A stretch of DNA of 64,000 nucleotides from Anaerocolumna chitinilytica. GTDB taxonomy: Bacteria > Bacillota > Clostridia > Lachnospirales > Lachnospiraceae. The stretch spans positions 4,651,501 through 4,715,500 of the forward strand of contig NZ_AP023368.1 in NCBI RefSeq assembly GCF_014218355.1, given 5' to 3'. Positions 25,045 to 33,824 of this stretch are shown here, in pieces; the stretch's first letter is position 1; each line of letters starts with the position of its first letter. The notes under the pieces are model-generated. The model was not told the origin of the DNA. It searched no databases and was given only the letters and a program-made list of their open reading frames with translations. The position numbers were made by a program, and so were the translations under genes.

Positions 25045-26319
25045 TTACCTGTTGAAATATTCTTCTATAACCTTACAGGTCATGGATATATCTTCTTCAC
25101 TATGGGCATCCGAAATAAACATTGCCTCAAACTGTGCCGGGGCAATATAAATGCCGCGTTCCAGAAGATAATTAAAGTAGGAGGCATACTCTCTAGTATC
25201 AGAGGTCATTACATCATCATAGGTGGTCACCGGTATACCGGTAAAGAAAGGACTTAAAAGAGAGCCTATCTGGTTTACCCACACCCTTCCCTTTGATACC
25301 TGGCGAAGCGTGTTGGCCAGTTGCTTCGCTTTTTGTTCTAATTCTTCATAAATCCCGGGGCTGTTTCTTAATATATTCAGGGTAGTGATTCCGGCGGTGG
25401 TGGCAACAGGGTTACCTGATAAAGTACCTGCCTGATAGACATTACCCAAAGGAGATACCTTCTCCATAATATCCCGTCTTCCCCCGTAAGCTCCGATCGG
25501 CATTCCACCGCCTATAATCTTACCCAGGGTTATAAGATCCGGGCTAATCTGAAAATATTCCGAGGCTCCTCCCGGTAGAAGCCGAAAACCGGTAATGACC
25601 TCATCAAAAATCAATAATGCTCCGTTGTCTCTTGTAATCTTTCGAAGAAATGGCAGAAAGCCATCCTTTGGAAGGACTACCCCCATATTGGCAGCTACGG
25701 GTTCCACAATAACGGCGGCAATCTGCGCTCCATATTGGGCAAAGAGATTTTCTACAGATGTCGCATCATTGTATTCTGCTACTAATGTAGTCTGAGTAAA
25801 TCCAGCAGGTACTCCGGCACTATCCGGAACGGCTGTTGTAAGGGCCGCAGAGCCGGCCTTTACTAACAGACCATCACTGTGTCCATGATAACAACCTCGA
25901 AACTTTATAATCATATCCCTTCCGGTAAATCCCCTTGCGACCCGGATAGCACTCATAACCGCTTCCGTTCCGGAACTTAACAGACGGGTCATTTCCATGG
26001 AAGGCATCATCTCAGAAATGATTTCTGCCAGGATGATTTCCTTTTCTGTAGGAGCTCCGTAGGTAAGTCCTTTTTCACAGGCTTTGATTACTGCTTCCGT
26101 TACTTCTTCCCTTGCATGACCAAGAATTGCCGGTCCCCAGGAACTGACATAATCTATGAATTCATTTCCATCGGCATCATAGATTCTGGAGCCTTTTGCC
26201 CTGTCAATAAATAAAGGGGTTCTTCCTACTGACCGAAAAGCCCTAACCGGGCTATTTACTCCCCCTGGTATATGTTCTACAGCTCTCCTATAAAGCTCCT
26301 CCGACCTCCCTGTATTCAT
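25045..26319 (-). CDS. hemL: Glutamate-1-semialdehyde 2,1-aminomutase
   Basis: Converts glutamate-1-semialdehyde to 5-aminolevulinate, the second step of the C5 route. About 424 residues, with the signature HIPGGVNSPVRAF near the start, GTEAVMSAIRVARG, FDEVITGFR and the pyridoxal-phosphate lysine in LGKIIGGGMPIGA (around residue 265). Start ATG 26319 overlaps the hemB stop as ATGA, with GAGGAAG upstream, so translation is coupled; the open frame reaches 26340 but that start lacks support. Last gene of the hem operon. Confidence 0.97.
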   Translation of the reverse strand: MNTGRSEELYRRAVEHIPGGVNSPVRAFRSVGRTPLFIDRAKGSRIYDADGNEFIDYVSSWGPAILGHAREEVTEAVIKACEKGLTYGAPTEKEIILAEIISEMMPSMEMTRLLSSGTEAVMSAIRVARGFTGRDMIIKFRGCYHGHSDGLLVKAGSAALTTAVPDSAGVPAGFTQTTLVAEYNDATSVENLFAQYGAQIAAVIVEPVAANMGVVLPKDGFLPFLRKITRDNGALLIFDEVITGFRLLPGGASEYFQISPDLITLGKIIGGGMPIGAYGGRRDIMEKVSPLGNVYQAGTLSGNPVATTAGITTLNILRNSPGIYEELEQKAKQLANTLRQVSKGRVWVNQIGSLLSPFFTGIPVTTYDDVMTSDTREYASYFNYLLERGIYIAPAQFEAMFISDAHSEEDISMTCKVIEEYFNR

Positions 26320-27287
26320 AGTTCTTCCTCCTTTAGCCACCCGGCAACATCCAGAGCATGGTAAGTTATAATAATTCTGGCTCCGGCTCTTTTGATCGCA
26401 GTAAGATTTTCCAGGACGATTTTCTTTTCATCAATCCAACCATTCGCCGCAGCTGCCTTCACCATGGAATACTCTCCGCTGACATTATAAGCTGCTACCG
26501 GACTGTCAAAGGTTTGCGATACTTCTTTAATGACATCCAAATAAGCCAGAGCAGGCTTTACCATAACCATATCTGCCCCTTCTTCTAAATCAGCCTCAAC
26601 CTCAAGAATAGCTTCTCTGCCATTGGCATAATCCATCTGGTATGTCTTCCGGTCTCCAAAACCGGGTGCAGAATGAGCAGCTTCTCGAAAAGGTGAGTAA
26701 TAAGCAGAGGAATACTTTGCACTATATGCCATAATTACAATATCAATAAAGCCATTAGCATCCAACGCTTCCCGAATTGCTTGTATTCTTCCATCCATCA
26801 TATCAGAAGGAGCAATAATATCAGCGCCGGCCCTTGCTAAACTAACGGATGCCTGTGCTAATAAGGGCAAGGTCTCGTCATTTAAGATCTTACCGTTTCT
26901 CACAAGGCCGCAATGCCCATGAGAAGTGTACTCACAGAGGCATACATCTGCTATTACCAGGAGCTTTGGGTAATTTTCCTTTATAAATCGGATGGCTCTC
27001 TGTGTAATGCCATCCTCCTGATAGGCACCGCTTCCCACCTCATCTTTATGTTCCGGTATGCCAAAAATGAGGATACTTCCTATTCCTCTTTCCGTAATTC
27101 TCTCCAGCTCTTCCTCTAATCGGTCAATAGAGTATTGATGGATACCCGGCATGGATGGTATGGGATTCTTAATATTTTCACCTTCTATAACAAATATAGG
27201 ATAAACCAGCTCTGAAATCTGGAGCTTCGTCTCCCTGACCAGCTTTCTCATGGTTTCATTTGTTCTAAGTTTTCTTAAACGCTTCAT
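26316..27287 (-). CDS. hemB: Porphobilinogen synthase (delta-aminolevulinic acid dehydratase)
   Basis: Condenses two 5-aminolevulinates to porphobilinogen. About 323 residues. The zinc-binding cysteine cluster is present (C116, C118, C126 in VCLCEYTSHGHCG), marking a zinc-type enzyme, and the active-site lysines lie in AYSAKYSSAYYSPFR and MVMVKPALAYLD. The start at ATG 27287, with AGAGGGGGAAACAG upstream, overlaps the cobA-hemD stop as ATGA. Confidence 0.97.
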   Translation of the reverse strand: MKRLRKLRTNETMRKLVRETKLQISELVYPIFVIEGENIKNPIPSMPGIHQYSIDRLEEELERITERGIGSILIFGIPEHKDEVGSGAYQEDGITQRAIRFIKENYPKLLVIADVCLCEYTSHGHCGLVRNGKILNDETLPLLAQASVSLARAGADIIAPSDMMDGRIQAIREALDANGFIDIVIMAYSAKYSSAYYSPFREAAHSAPGFGDRKTYQMDYANGREAILEVEADLEEGADMVMVKPALAYLDVIKEVSQTFDSPVAAYNVSGEYSMVKAAAANGWIDEKKIVLENLTAIKRAGARIIITYHALDVAGWLKEEEL

Positions 27288-28804
27288 CTGTTTCCCCCTC
27301 TGAAATTCCTGTCGTCTTCTGTAATGCATTCTACTATTCCATTTACACTTGCTTCTCTGGCAGTAAGAATTATGTTATAGCCATACTCGTTTAATGTCTT
27401 TTTGGTAGCGTCACCTATAGAGACAATTTTTGTATCTTTCAGGAGTTCCCTTTTATCGCTGCTTTGAAAGAAGCCATGAACCCCTGAAGAACTGGTAAAC
27501 ACCAGATAATCCAATTGTTTCACTTGTGATTGTGACAGCTCTGTTAAATTCGGATTGTTTAACACATCATATATTTTAATATCATCGTAAGAGATATTCT
27601 TTTCCTGTAATGTTTTTATTAACTCTTCTGAACCTTGTACTGCTCTGGGAATCAAAAGTTTTTCCATTGGTGTTACTGCATTCACAAGTTCCTGTGCCAG
27701 TTTAATGGCTGAGTATTCTCCTGGTACCAAATCAGCGTAAAAGCCGTATTCCAGCAGGACTTTGGCTGTCCCGCTGCCAACTGCAGCAAAACGTATATGT
27801 GATAGTTTTCTATGATCAATAGTGAGTTCCTTCAATCGCTGAAAGAATAGTCTGACTGCATTAGAGCTCGTAAAAACAATCCAGTGATACTGTTCCAGAG
27901 ACTGTAAGGCCTGGTCAAATTCAGAGCTTTCCGAATAATCTGCCAATTCCAGAGCGCCAACAGTTATCGTTTCTGCTCCCAGTTCTTCCAGCTGTTTCGT
28001 CAGTTTTTCTCTGAGGTCTTTTGTACCTGTTATACCGATTCTGACTCCTGATAAAGGATAACAAATAGAAGCTTTCATATTAAGTCCTGCCACACTGCCG
28101 ATAATGATAATAGCAGGCGCCTTCATTCCTTCTTCTTTGACCTTATTGCAGATATCGGCAAGACTTCCTCTTACCTCTCTTTGCCAGGGGGTGGTACCAT
28201 TGGAAACTACAGCAACCGGCGTATCCGGATGCTTTCCGCCTTTTATCAATTTCTCTGTAATACCCTCCAGATTACCCATACCCATTAGAATTATAAGAGT
28301 TCCGGGAATCTTCGCCATATCTGCCATTGAATCCGGAACGTTTTCCTCTTCTTCTGCGGTATGACCTGTGATTACAGTAAAGCTCTGACTGCTTCCTCTA
28401 TGGGTAACCGGAATCCCTGCGTAGGCAGCTGCTGCTATAGCAGAGGTCACTCCCGGAACTATTTCATACGGTATCCCTTCTTCCTGTAGGGCCAGCACTT
28501 CTTCCCCGCCTCTTCCAAAAACAAAAGGATCACCACCTTTTAAACGCACCACCACTTCGCAGGTACGCGCTTTATCGATTATAAGCTGATTTATCTCTTC
28601 CTGTCCTAATGCATGATTGCCGACAACCTTCCCGGCGTAGATACGATCACAGTCAGCTTTTACATATTCTAAAAGCTTCTCTGATGCCAGACGGTCATAG
28701 ATTACTGCATCGCAAGACTGTAAAAGCCTTTTACCTTTCAGGGTAAGAAGTTCTGCATCACCAGGACCTGCACCTACCAGGTATACTCTACCGTATTTCT
28801 CCAT
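27284..28804 (-). CDS. cobA-hemD: Fused uroporphyrinogen-III C-methyltransferase / uroporphyrinogen-III synthase
   Basis: About 506 residues. Residues 1-245 are the SAM-dependent methyltransferase ([39 protein letters not shown]), which makes precorrin-2. Residues ~255-505 are uroporphyrinogen-III synthase ([46 protein letters not shown]), which closes the tetrapyrrole ring. The fusion is common in Clostridia and sends flux to siroheme and cobalamin. Start ATG 28804 follows ATGAGG; longer starts to 28837 lack the family opening. The gene is coupled by ATGA to hemB. Confidence 0.96.
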   Translation of the reverse strand: MEKYGRVYLVGAGPGDAELLTLKGKRLLQSCDAVIYDRLASEKLLEYVKADCDRIYAGKVVGNHALGQEEINQLIIDKARTCEVVVRLKGGDPFVFGRGGEEVLALQEEGIPYEIVPGVTSAIAAAAYAGIPVTHRGSSQSFTVITGHTAEEEENVPDSMADMAKIPGTLIILMGMGNLEGITEKLIKGGKHPDTPVAVVSNGTTPWQREVRGSLADICNKVKEEGMKAPAIIIIGSVAGLNMKASICYPLSGVRIGITGTKDLREKLTKQLEELGAETITVGALELADYSESSEFDQALQSLEQYHWIVFTSSNAVRLFFQRLKELTIDHRKLSHIRFAAVGSGTAKVLLEYGFYADLVPGEYSAIKLAQELVNAVTPMEKLLIPRAVQGSEELIKTLQEKNISYDDIKIYDVLNNPNLTELSQSQVKQLDYLVFTSSSGVHGFFQSSDKRELLKDTKIVSIGDATKKTLNEYGYNIILTAREASVNGIVECITEDDRNFRGGNR

Positions 28805-28885
28805 TCTAGACCTCATCCTTTGCCATACTTCAGGCAATGTTATTCTGCTTTTAATTTAGTATCTGATTGTCTGACTATTACCCGG

Positions 28886-29767
28886 CTACTTTTCAAGCAG
28901 CTTATCAGCTATCCTGTCGGCAGCAGACAAATAATCTTCTATGGGAGCCTCTTCCTTTACCCTGATTATTCCATCTTCCCTTTTATATATGGCATCTATC
29001 TTAAGAATACCGGTACTAATCTCCGAATAAACACCAATAGCTTCATGACATCCTGCATTCAGCTTCTCTAGTACTCTTCTTTCGGTCATTAAGCTGATTG
29101 CGGTCTCCTTATCGTTAATACCTGAAACAAGTTCTGACAACTCCTCTTCAAGACGGCCTTCTACCGCGAGAATGCCCTGACCGGCAGCCGGGACAAATTC
29201 CTCCGTGGAAAATATCCGGTACTTAAAGTCCTCTTCTGCCATAAGCCCCAGCCGTTTTAACCCTGCCACAGCCAGAATAATTCCATCGTACTCCCCTTTT
29301 TTTAATTTTTCCAGCCTGGTAGGGACATTTCCTCTTAGGCTAAAGCATTCTGCCTGGTAATGCTGCTGTATCTGAAATTGCCTCCTAAGGCTGCTGGTTC
29401 CGATAACTGCCCTGCTTTCCTTGGATAGCTGCCGGTTATAAGTCACCAGGACATCCCTTGGATCTTCACGTTTGGGTATACCAAGGATTCCAAGACCTTT
29501 CGGAAGTTCCATTGTCATGTCTTTTGCACTATGCACCGCCAAGTCAATCTTTCCATTTAACAATGCTTCTTCAAAGACATCTACAAAGACTCCTTTTCCG
29601 CCAAACTGAACCAAAGGTTTATCAAGGATCTCGTCTCCTATGGTACTGATTGGTATTATCTCAAACTTTGTATTCGGTGCAATCTCTGAGAGCATATTGA
29701 TAATTGTATTTGTCTGAACCATTGCCAATTTGCTTTTTCTTGTTCCTATACGAATCGTTTCCTTCAC
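28886..29767 (-). CDS. hemC: Hydroxymethylbilane synthase (porphobilinogen deaminase)
   Basis: Polymerises four porphobilinogens to hydroxymethylbilane. About 293 residues, with TIRIGTRKSKLAMVQT at the start, the arginine-rich RAVIGTSSLRR region and the dipyrromethane cofactor cysteine in LNAGCHEAIGVY. I prefer GTG 29767, which follows the stop of the precorrin-2 dehydrogenase gene by one base and has GAGGAAGGAA ahead; a TTG at 29791 is an alternative that would overlap that gene. An 81-bp gap separates it from cobA-hemD. Confidence 0.95.
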   Translation of the reverse strand: MKETIRIGTRKSKLAMVQTNTIINMLSEIAPNTKFEIIPISTIGDEILDKPLVQFGGKGVFVDVFEEALLNGKIDLAVHSAKDMTMELPKGLGILGIPKREDPRDVLVTYNRQLSKESRAVIGTSSLRRQFQIQQHYQAECFSLRGNVPTRLEKLKKGEYDGIILAVAGLKRLGLMAEEDFKYRIFSTEEFVPAAGQGILAVEGRLEEELSELVSGINDKETAISLMTERRVLEKLNAGCHEAIGVYSEISTGILKIDAIYKREDGIIRVKEEAPIEDYLSAADRIADKLLEK

Positions 29768-29768
29768 C

Positions 29769-30401
29769 CTACTTACCACTTCCTTCCTCAACTATCTTCA
29801 AGATGACCCCTTGTACATCTGTCTCCGTCAGACACCCTTTGTTTTCCAGACCTATTCTTACTAGTTCCTTCATAATATCCGCCCGTTTATCTTCCTCTGG
29901 AACGGTATTCTTCACATATTCCCGGCAGCTGCCAAGGGTATCGATCAGAGGTTCATAATAATCCGGCAGATTCTCACTTATCTCCTTTTTTAGATATCCT
30001 GCCATTAGCGGGCTGTGTCCCGAGGTAGTTATCCCAATTGATATATTCCCTTTTTTTATATAAGCAGGAAATAAGAAATCGCATCGATCTATCTCATCTA
30101 CTGTATTGACCAATATATTTCTGGTTCTGCAATCAGATGCTATCTTCCCATTCAGGTCCGAATTATTGGTTGCCGCTATGGTTAAAAAGGCACCTTCAAG
30201 GTCTTTTTCTTTATACTCCTCCATTTGAATGTAAATACGGTCTTTGAGTATTGCTATATCGTTGATGACTGACGGAGCAACTACTGTTATATCCGCTTCA
30301 AAATCAAGCAGTGCCAGGATTTTACGGTAGGCTATTCTGCCGCCTCCCACAATAAGGCATTTCTTATTTTTAAGATCAACAAACAATGGAAAATAACCCA
30401 T
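29769..30401 (-). CDS. Precorrin-2 dehydrogenase / sirohydrochlorin ferrochelatase-like protein
   Basis: 210 residues with an N-terminal NAD-binding fold (CLIVGGGRIAYRKILALLD) and the central IDRCDFLFPAYIKKG and ITTSGHSPLMAGYLKKEI motifs of the Met8p/SirC/CysG-N family. It oxidises precorrin-2 to sirohydrochlorin; some members also insert iron. It lies second in the hem operon, immediately before hemC, matching a siroheme/corrin branch. Whether it chelates metal cannot be decided from sequence alone. Confidence 0.93.
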   Translation of the reverse strand: MGYFPLFVDLKNKKCLIVGGGRIAYRKILALLDFEADITVVAPSVINDIAILKDRIYIQMEEYKEKDLEGAFLTIAATNNSDLNGKIASDCRTRNILVNTVDEIDRCDFLFPAYIKKGNISIGITTSGHSPLMAGYLKKEISENLPDYYEPLIDTLGSCREYVKNTVPEEDKRADIMKELVRIGLENKGCLTETDVQGVILKIVEEGSGK

Positions 30402-30502
30402 AGATACCTCCGTCTTTTTACCATCACTTTAATTGCAGCTCAGCTTTCATTGGTAATGGCAGTCTTTCATTGTTAAACTCCATAAAACCTGAAGGGTATA
30501 AA

Positions 30503-31654
30503 TTATAATAACTTTCTAACCAGCTGCAGCATTACAGATAACTCCTCACTATTGGCTCTGTCTTTTAACTCATAGATGAGATTAGCAGGCCGTATCTTCT
30601 CCATTGCATTACCTATATCCGGCAGGTCAGGCAGAAAGGAATGAAATATTACTTCTTTTTTCGCATTATCCAAATGTTCTTCTATCATCTGAGCGGCGCG
30701 AATTGTTTCCTGTTCTTTTAGTTCGAAATTTTGGCGGGAAATCTGTTGATAGAAGTCAATATCATGCAGGTTGACACCATTTATCTTCGTAATTTCCCGG
30801 TCTATATCCAAGGGCACGGACAGGTCAAGGAAAAGACGTTCTTTTCCGGTCCTGATACTTTCTGAGAGTTCCTTACAGGTAATGGTATAATGGGGACTTG
30901 TAGTTGCGCTAATAACGATGTCAGCTTCGTCTATGTATTCATATCTTTCTTTAAAATCAATCATCCTGAGATTCCTATACTCTCGGTTAATAATCTCAAT
31001 GGAATTATGATTGCGTGATGTTCCGGTAATCTGTATGTTCTCTTTTCCATACAGGTTCTTCATAATGATTGTCCCCATTTTTCCGGTCATACCGATAATT
31101 AGTACACGTTTTATATCTCCCCCAAAACGAAACACTTCATTTGCCGCCAGTGTTCCAATGGATACCGGGGTCTTAGATAATCTGGTATCTGTTTTTATCC
31201 TCTTTGCACAGGTAATAGCAGCCTGGAACAATGTATTTAACATATATTTTGTAGCCTTTAAGTTCAGTGCCCTGGTATAAGCATCCTTAACCTGTCCTAA
31301 AATCTCATCTTCGCCGATTACCATAGAATCCATACCACAGGTAACGGAGAACAAATGCTGTATTGCTTTCTCTTCATTATATACTAAAAAGTACTTAAGC
31401 AACAGCGAAAGCTCTGTCTTTTTGAACTCCGTCAGCAGCTTCTCCATCTCCTGAACAGCCTCAAAGCCTGCATTAGCTGGTGAAGGTGTAAAATATACCT
31501 CGCAGCGATTACAGGTGGAAAGTATCACACATTCTTCATAATGTCCCTGGTCCATGACCAGCCGCAAGAATTCTTCCTGTTCCTCTTTGGAAAAAGAGAA
31601 TCTTTCTCTGATTTCAACGGTTGCGATTTTATGGCTTATACTGATTACATACAT
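30503..31654 (-). CDS. hemA: Glutamyl-tRNA reductase
   Basis: First step of C5 tetrapyrrole synthesis: reduces glutamyl-tRNA to glutamate-1-semialdehyde with NADPH. About 383 residues. SHKIATVEIRERFSF opens the catalytic domain, C48 in ILSTCNRCEVY is the thioester cysteine, then MVIGEDEILGQVKDAY, the NADPH fold (VLIIGMTGKMG) and a helical dimerisation tail. The tail is rather short. Start ATG 31654 follows AAAGAGAAG; the open frame continues to 31723 without similarity. First gene of the operon, behind a structured leader. Confidence 0.96.
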   Translation of the reverse strand: MYVISISHKIATVEIRERFSFSKEEQEEFLRLVMDQGHYEECVILSTCNRCEVYFTPSPANAGFEAVQEMEKLLTEFKKTELSLLLKYFLVYNEEKAIQHLFSVTCGMDSMVIGEDEILGQVKDAYTRALNLKATKYMLNTLFQAAITCAKRIKTDTRLSKTPVSIGTLAANEVFRFGGDIKRVLIIGMTGKMGTIIMKNLYGKENIQITGTSRNHNSIEIINREYRNLRMIDFKERYEYIDEADIVISATTSPHYTITCKELSESIRTGKERLFLDLSVPLDIDREITKINGVNLHDIDFYQQISRQNFELKEQETIRAAQMIEEHLDNAKKEVIFHSFLPDLPDIGNAMEKIRPANLIYELKDRANSEELSVMLQLVRKLL

Positions 31655-31738
31655 TTTTCTTCTCTTTTCTAAACAATTTATGGGATAATTCCTATAGCCC
31701 ATGTATGAGCTTGAATGTAACAAATCCCTGGAATCCTC

Positions 31739-31820
31739 CTGCCTCTTACATCAAAAGTGGCCATATCCTATGGATTGGCCAACCTTCGAAAAGGCAGATG
31801 TGCTTTCTGAATATCAGAAA
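31739..31820 (-). ncRNA. Structured 5' leader of the hem operon, class unknown
   Basis: Reading the minus strand, the leader holds a 7-bp hairpin TTTCTGA-TAT-TCAGAAA (31820-31804), a CCTT-TTCG-AAGG hairpin (31794-31783) and a 9-bp stem with one bulge, GGCCAATCC ... GGATATGGCC (31780-31759). CTGCCT (31797-31792) can pair with AGGCAG (31744-31739) to enclose the second stem, and this pairing competes with the UUCG hairpin. I could not match it to the cobalamin riboswitch or a T-box: the B12 box and the T-box sequence are missing. Confidence 0.5.
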
Positions 31821-31836
31821 GTAATCACCTATTAGA

Positions 31837-31864
31837 TTATTATATTCTTGCTGTCAAATGTCAA
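31837..31864 (-). promoter_or_regulatory. Promoter of the hem operon
   Basis: On the minus strand TTGACA (31864-31859) is followed after 16 bases by TAATAA (31842-31837); a TATAAT reading overlaps. It lies ~180 bp before hemA, just upstream of the structured leader. Confidence 0.7.
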
Positions 31865-31896
31865 CAGAATGCTCTTAATTTCATTAAATCTCAGGC

Positions 31897-32841
31897 TCAA
31901 CAGCATTCTGAAAGCTTTTTTATCGGGAGCCATAATTTAAAGCCTGCCATCTCTCCACCTGTTTCAAACCATTCCTTTGTAAAGACATGTTCCTCGTAAT
32001 ACGGCCTTGTCCCCATATCAAACTCATAGGCTGAGGTCTCCTTTAAAAATTCCGACATCACTCCGTAAGCCTTCATCATAGACTCACCAATATCAATGGT
32101 GCCGTCATCCCGGAATTCGTTTAGAGCAACATCTCCCACCAGAAACAGACCTTTGGGACCATCACAGACTTCTGCTCCTTTAAAAGTATTCTCCCTTCCT
32201 TCCTCCTCGAACAAAAATACATAAGCCAAATATTCGTGAACGATGTCCGCCTCCTCAGTCTGATGCTCTTCTCCCTCGGGATGATGCCCTTTCGGCGCAC
32301 AACCGATATATCTGCGGGCAGGATAGTCCTTTAGCTGGTTAGTACTCCATTTTCTGAGCATATTCCAGGCAGCTTCTTCCGGTGCCTTACAATTCACAAA
32401 GAAGCCTGCAAGCCGTTCATTGCCATGTTCTTCAATGCGTACAATTGGTTTCGTACTCATACATAAACTCCCTCCATTCACCTTTATTTCTAATGTTATA
32501 CGCGGATATTCCGTGTAGATTCCCAGCTTTCTTACCGCAGTCGGAGGTACACCATGAAAAGTCTGAAAAGCCCTGGTAAATGCCGCTGCTGACTCATAGC
32601 CGTATTTTAAGGCCACCTCAACTACCTTTTCATCTCCGTGAATTAAATCATAGGCCGATAATGCCATTCTTCTGCAGCGTACATATTCAGATAATGTTAT
32701 ATCTGTGGCAAAGGTAAACATTCTCTGAAATCCGGACAGTGAGCAGCAGGCAATCTTAGCCGCCTTTTGGTAATCCATTTTCTTCTCCATGTGTGCTTCC
32801 ATATAATCAATAGCACTATTTATTTTATCAAGCCATTCCAT
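31897..32841 (-). CDS. AraC-family regulator with GyrI-like effector-binding domain
   Basis: About 314 residues. The N-terminal ~110 are two AraC helix-turn-helix units (YQKAAKIACCSLSGFQRMF ... VALKYGYESAAAFTRAF). Residues ~130-310 are the GyrI/SoxS-Rob-like effector domain that binds small hydrophobic ligands. The start at ATG 32841 (MEWLDKIN) has GGGAGAAGAAG upstream. It is a paralogue of the gene at 42346, sharing the MEWLD opening and the AAKIACCS block. Likely a drug- or metabolite-responsive activator; no clear partner gene adjoins. Confidence 0.9.
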   Translation of the reverse strand: MEWLDKINSAIDYMEAHMEKKMDYQKAAKIACCSLSGFQRMFTFATDITLSEYVRCRRMALSAYDLIHGDEKVVEVALKYGYESAAAFTRAFQTFHGVPPTAVRKLGIYTEYPRITLEIKVNGGSLCMSTKPIVRIEEHGNERLAGFFVNCKAPEEAAWNMLRKWSTNQLKDYPARRYIGCAPKGHHPEGEEHQTEEADIVHEYLAYVFLFEEEGRENTFKGAEVCDGPKGLFLVGDVALNEFRDDGTIDIGESMMKAYGVMSEFLKETSAYEFDMGTRPYYEEHVFTKEWFETGGEMAGFKLWLPIKKLSECC

Positions 32842-32998
32842 CTTCTTCTCCCATCTGCGCACTAACTATTCCCATAGGTGTACGAAAGCTGCACATGTAT
32901 AATCAGGGGGGCTGTTGCAAAATAGCCCTTTCACCTCAAATCAAGTATACCATATAATTTCCAAATATGCTTTGCAGAAAAAGGCTGTTTCTGCAAAA

Positions 32999-33039
32999 GT
33001 AAAACCTCCATCTCTTTTATAGAAGGATGAAGGTTTTAC
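32999..33039 (-). terminator. Terminator after the UDG-like gene
   Basis: GTAAAACCTTCATCC pairs with GGATGGAGGTTTTAC (wobble included) on the minus strand, followed by TTTTG, about 20 bp after the stop. Confidence 0.8.
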
Positions 33040-33058
33040 TTATAATCTCAATTTTTCT

Positions 33059-33709
33059 TTATTTATTAATATTTAAAATCCTATTGTCTCTGCTTTGTTT
33101 CAGATACTCTTCCATTCTAATTATATCTTCGCTGATCATACGACACTTGGACTTTTCAATAAGTATGTTTCCACCAGTCATAATATAGGACGGAAAAACA
33201 CGCTTATTTTGATAGAAAAATTCGTTACTGCGGATTTTATAGGTGCTTTCAGATGGGATTACGTTCTTCTTCGTATTTTTCTTTGCGATGTAATTTAAAG
33301 CTTTCTTTGCCACATCTCCCATAAGCATAATAACCTTTAGATTGGGAAACAGGCCTATCTCATATTCCAATATAGGCAGATGCTCTATAATTTTGGCAGT
33401 ATCCACCGCATATCCGGATTTAGAGGATTTCACTGCTGTTGTAAGATAAATTCCACGGCCTATTATATCCTCAATACTCCCAACAGTAATACCCGCATCT
33501 GCAAAAAGTGCCTGTACTGTCTTCATATAACCCGGATTCTCAGATTTGCTGTAAAAATAATCCGATGGATTTTCCGGGGGTACTTCATTTATCATAATTA
33601 CCTCTACATTCTCGGCAGCTAAAGAAACCTGAGGAAATTGAACACCTTGCAGCGAAATTCCATTTTCCTCTGAAAATTCTAATAAACATTTATTCATATC
33701 CAGTAACAT
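33059..33709 (-). CDS. Uracil-DNA glycosylase-superfamily protein
   Basis: About 216 residues. IMINEVPPENPSDYFYS near residue 35-50 resembles the water-activating loop of the superfamily, VIMLMGDVAKKALNYI is the central strand, and VFPSYIMTGGNIL replaces the usual leucine loop HPS motif. It therefore may be a divergent glycosylase or a non-catalytic relative. Start ATG 33709 follows AAAAGGAGGG at ideal spacing; the open frame runs on to 33751. It is monocistronic, with a palindrome overlapping its promoter. Confidence 0.72.
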   Translation of the reverse strand: MLLDMNKCLLEFSEENGISLQGVQFPQVSLAAENVEVIMINEVPPENPSDYFYSKSENPGYMKTVQALFADAGITVGSIEDIIGRGIYLTTAVKSSKSGYAVDTAKIIEHLPILEYEIGLFPNLKVIMLMGDVAKKALNYIAKKNTKKNVIPSESTYKIRSNEFFYQNKRVFPSYIMTGGNILIEKSKCRMISEDIIRMEEYLKQSRDNRILNINK

Positions 33710-33728
33710 GTTTACCCTCCTTTTCCAT

Positions 33729-33759
33729 ATTATAACATATAGTTTGGACAACTGTATGT
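33729..33759 (-). promoter_or_regulatory. Promoter of the UDG-like gene with an inverted repeat
   Basis: TATAAT (minus strand, 33734-33729) is abutted by ACATATAGTT-N5-AACTGTATGT (33735-33759), an inverted repeat with one mismatch spanning the spacer and -35 region. This is a probable repressor site; the regulator is unknown. Confidence 0.45.
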
Positions 33760-33824
33760 CATGTTATAAATAATTGGAGAAATCAGATGTTCTATTAACA
33801 AAGCTTGCCAAAATTTCAAAAACT

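Noticed and set aside
31739..31836. Cobalamin riboswitch or T-box before hemA
   Set aside because: The genes fit, and GGCCACT and GGTGA-like words occur, but the B12 box and the core CCCCGC-type segment are missing, as is a T-box GGTGG-type sequence. I left it as an unassigned structured leader.
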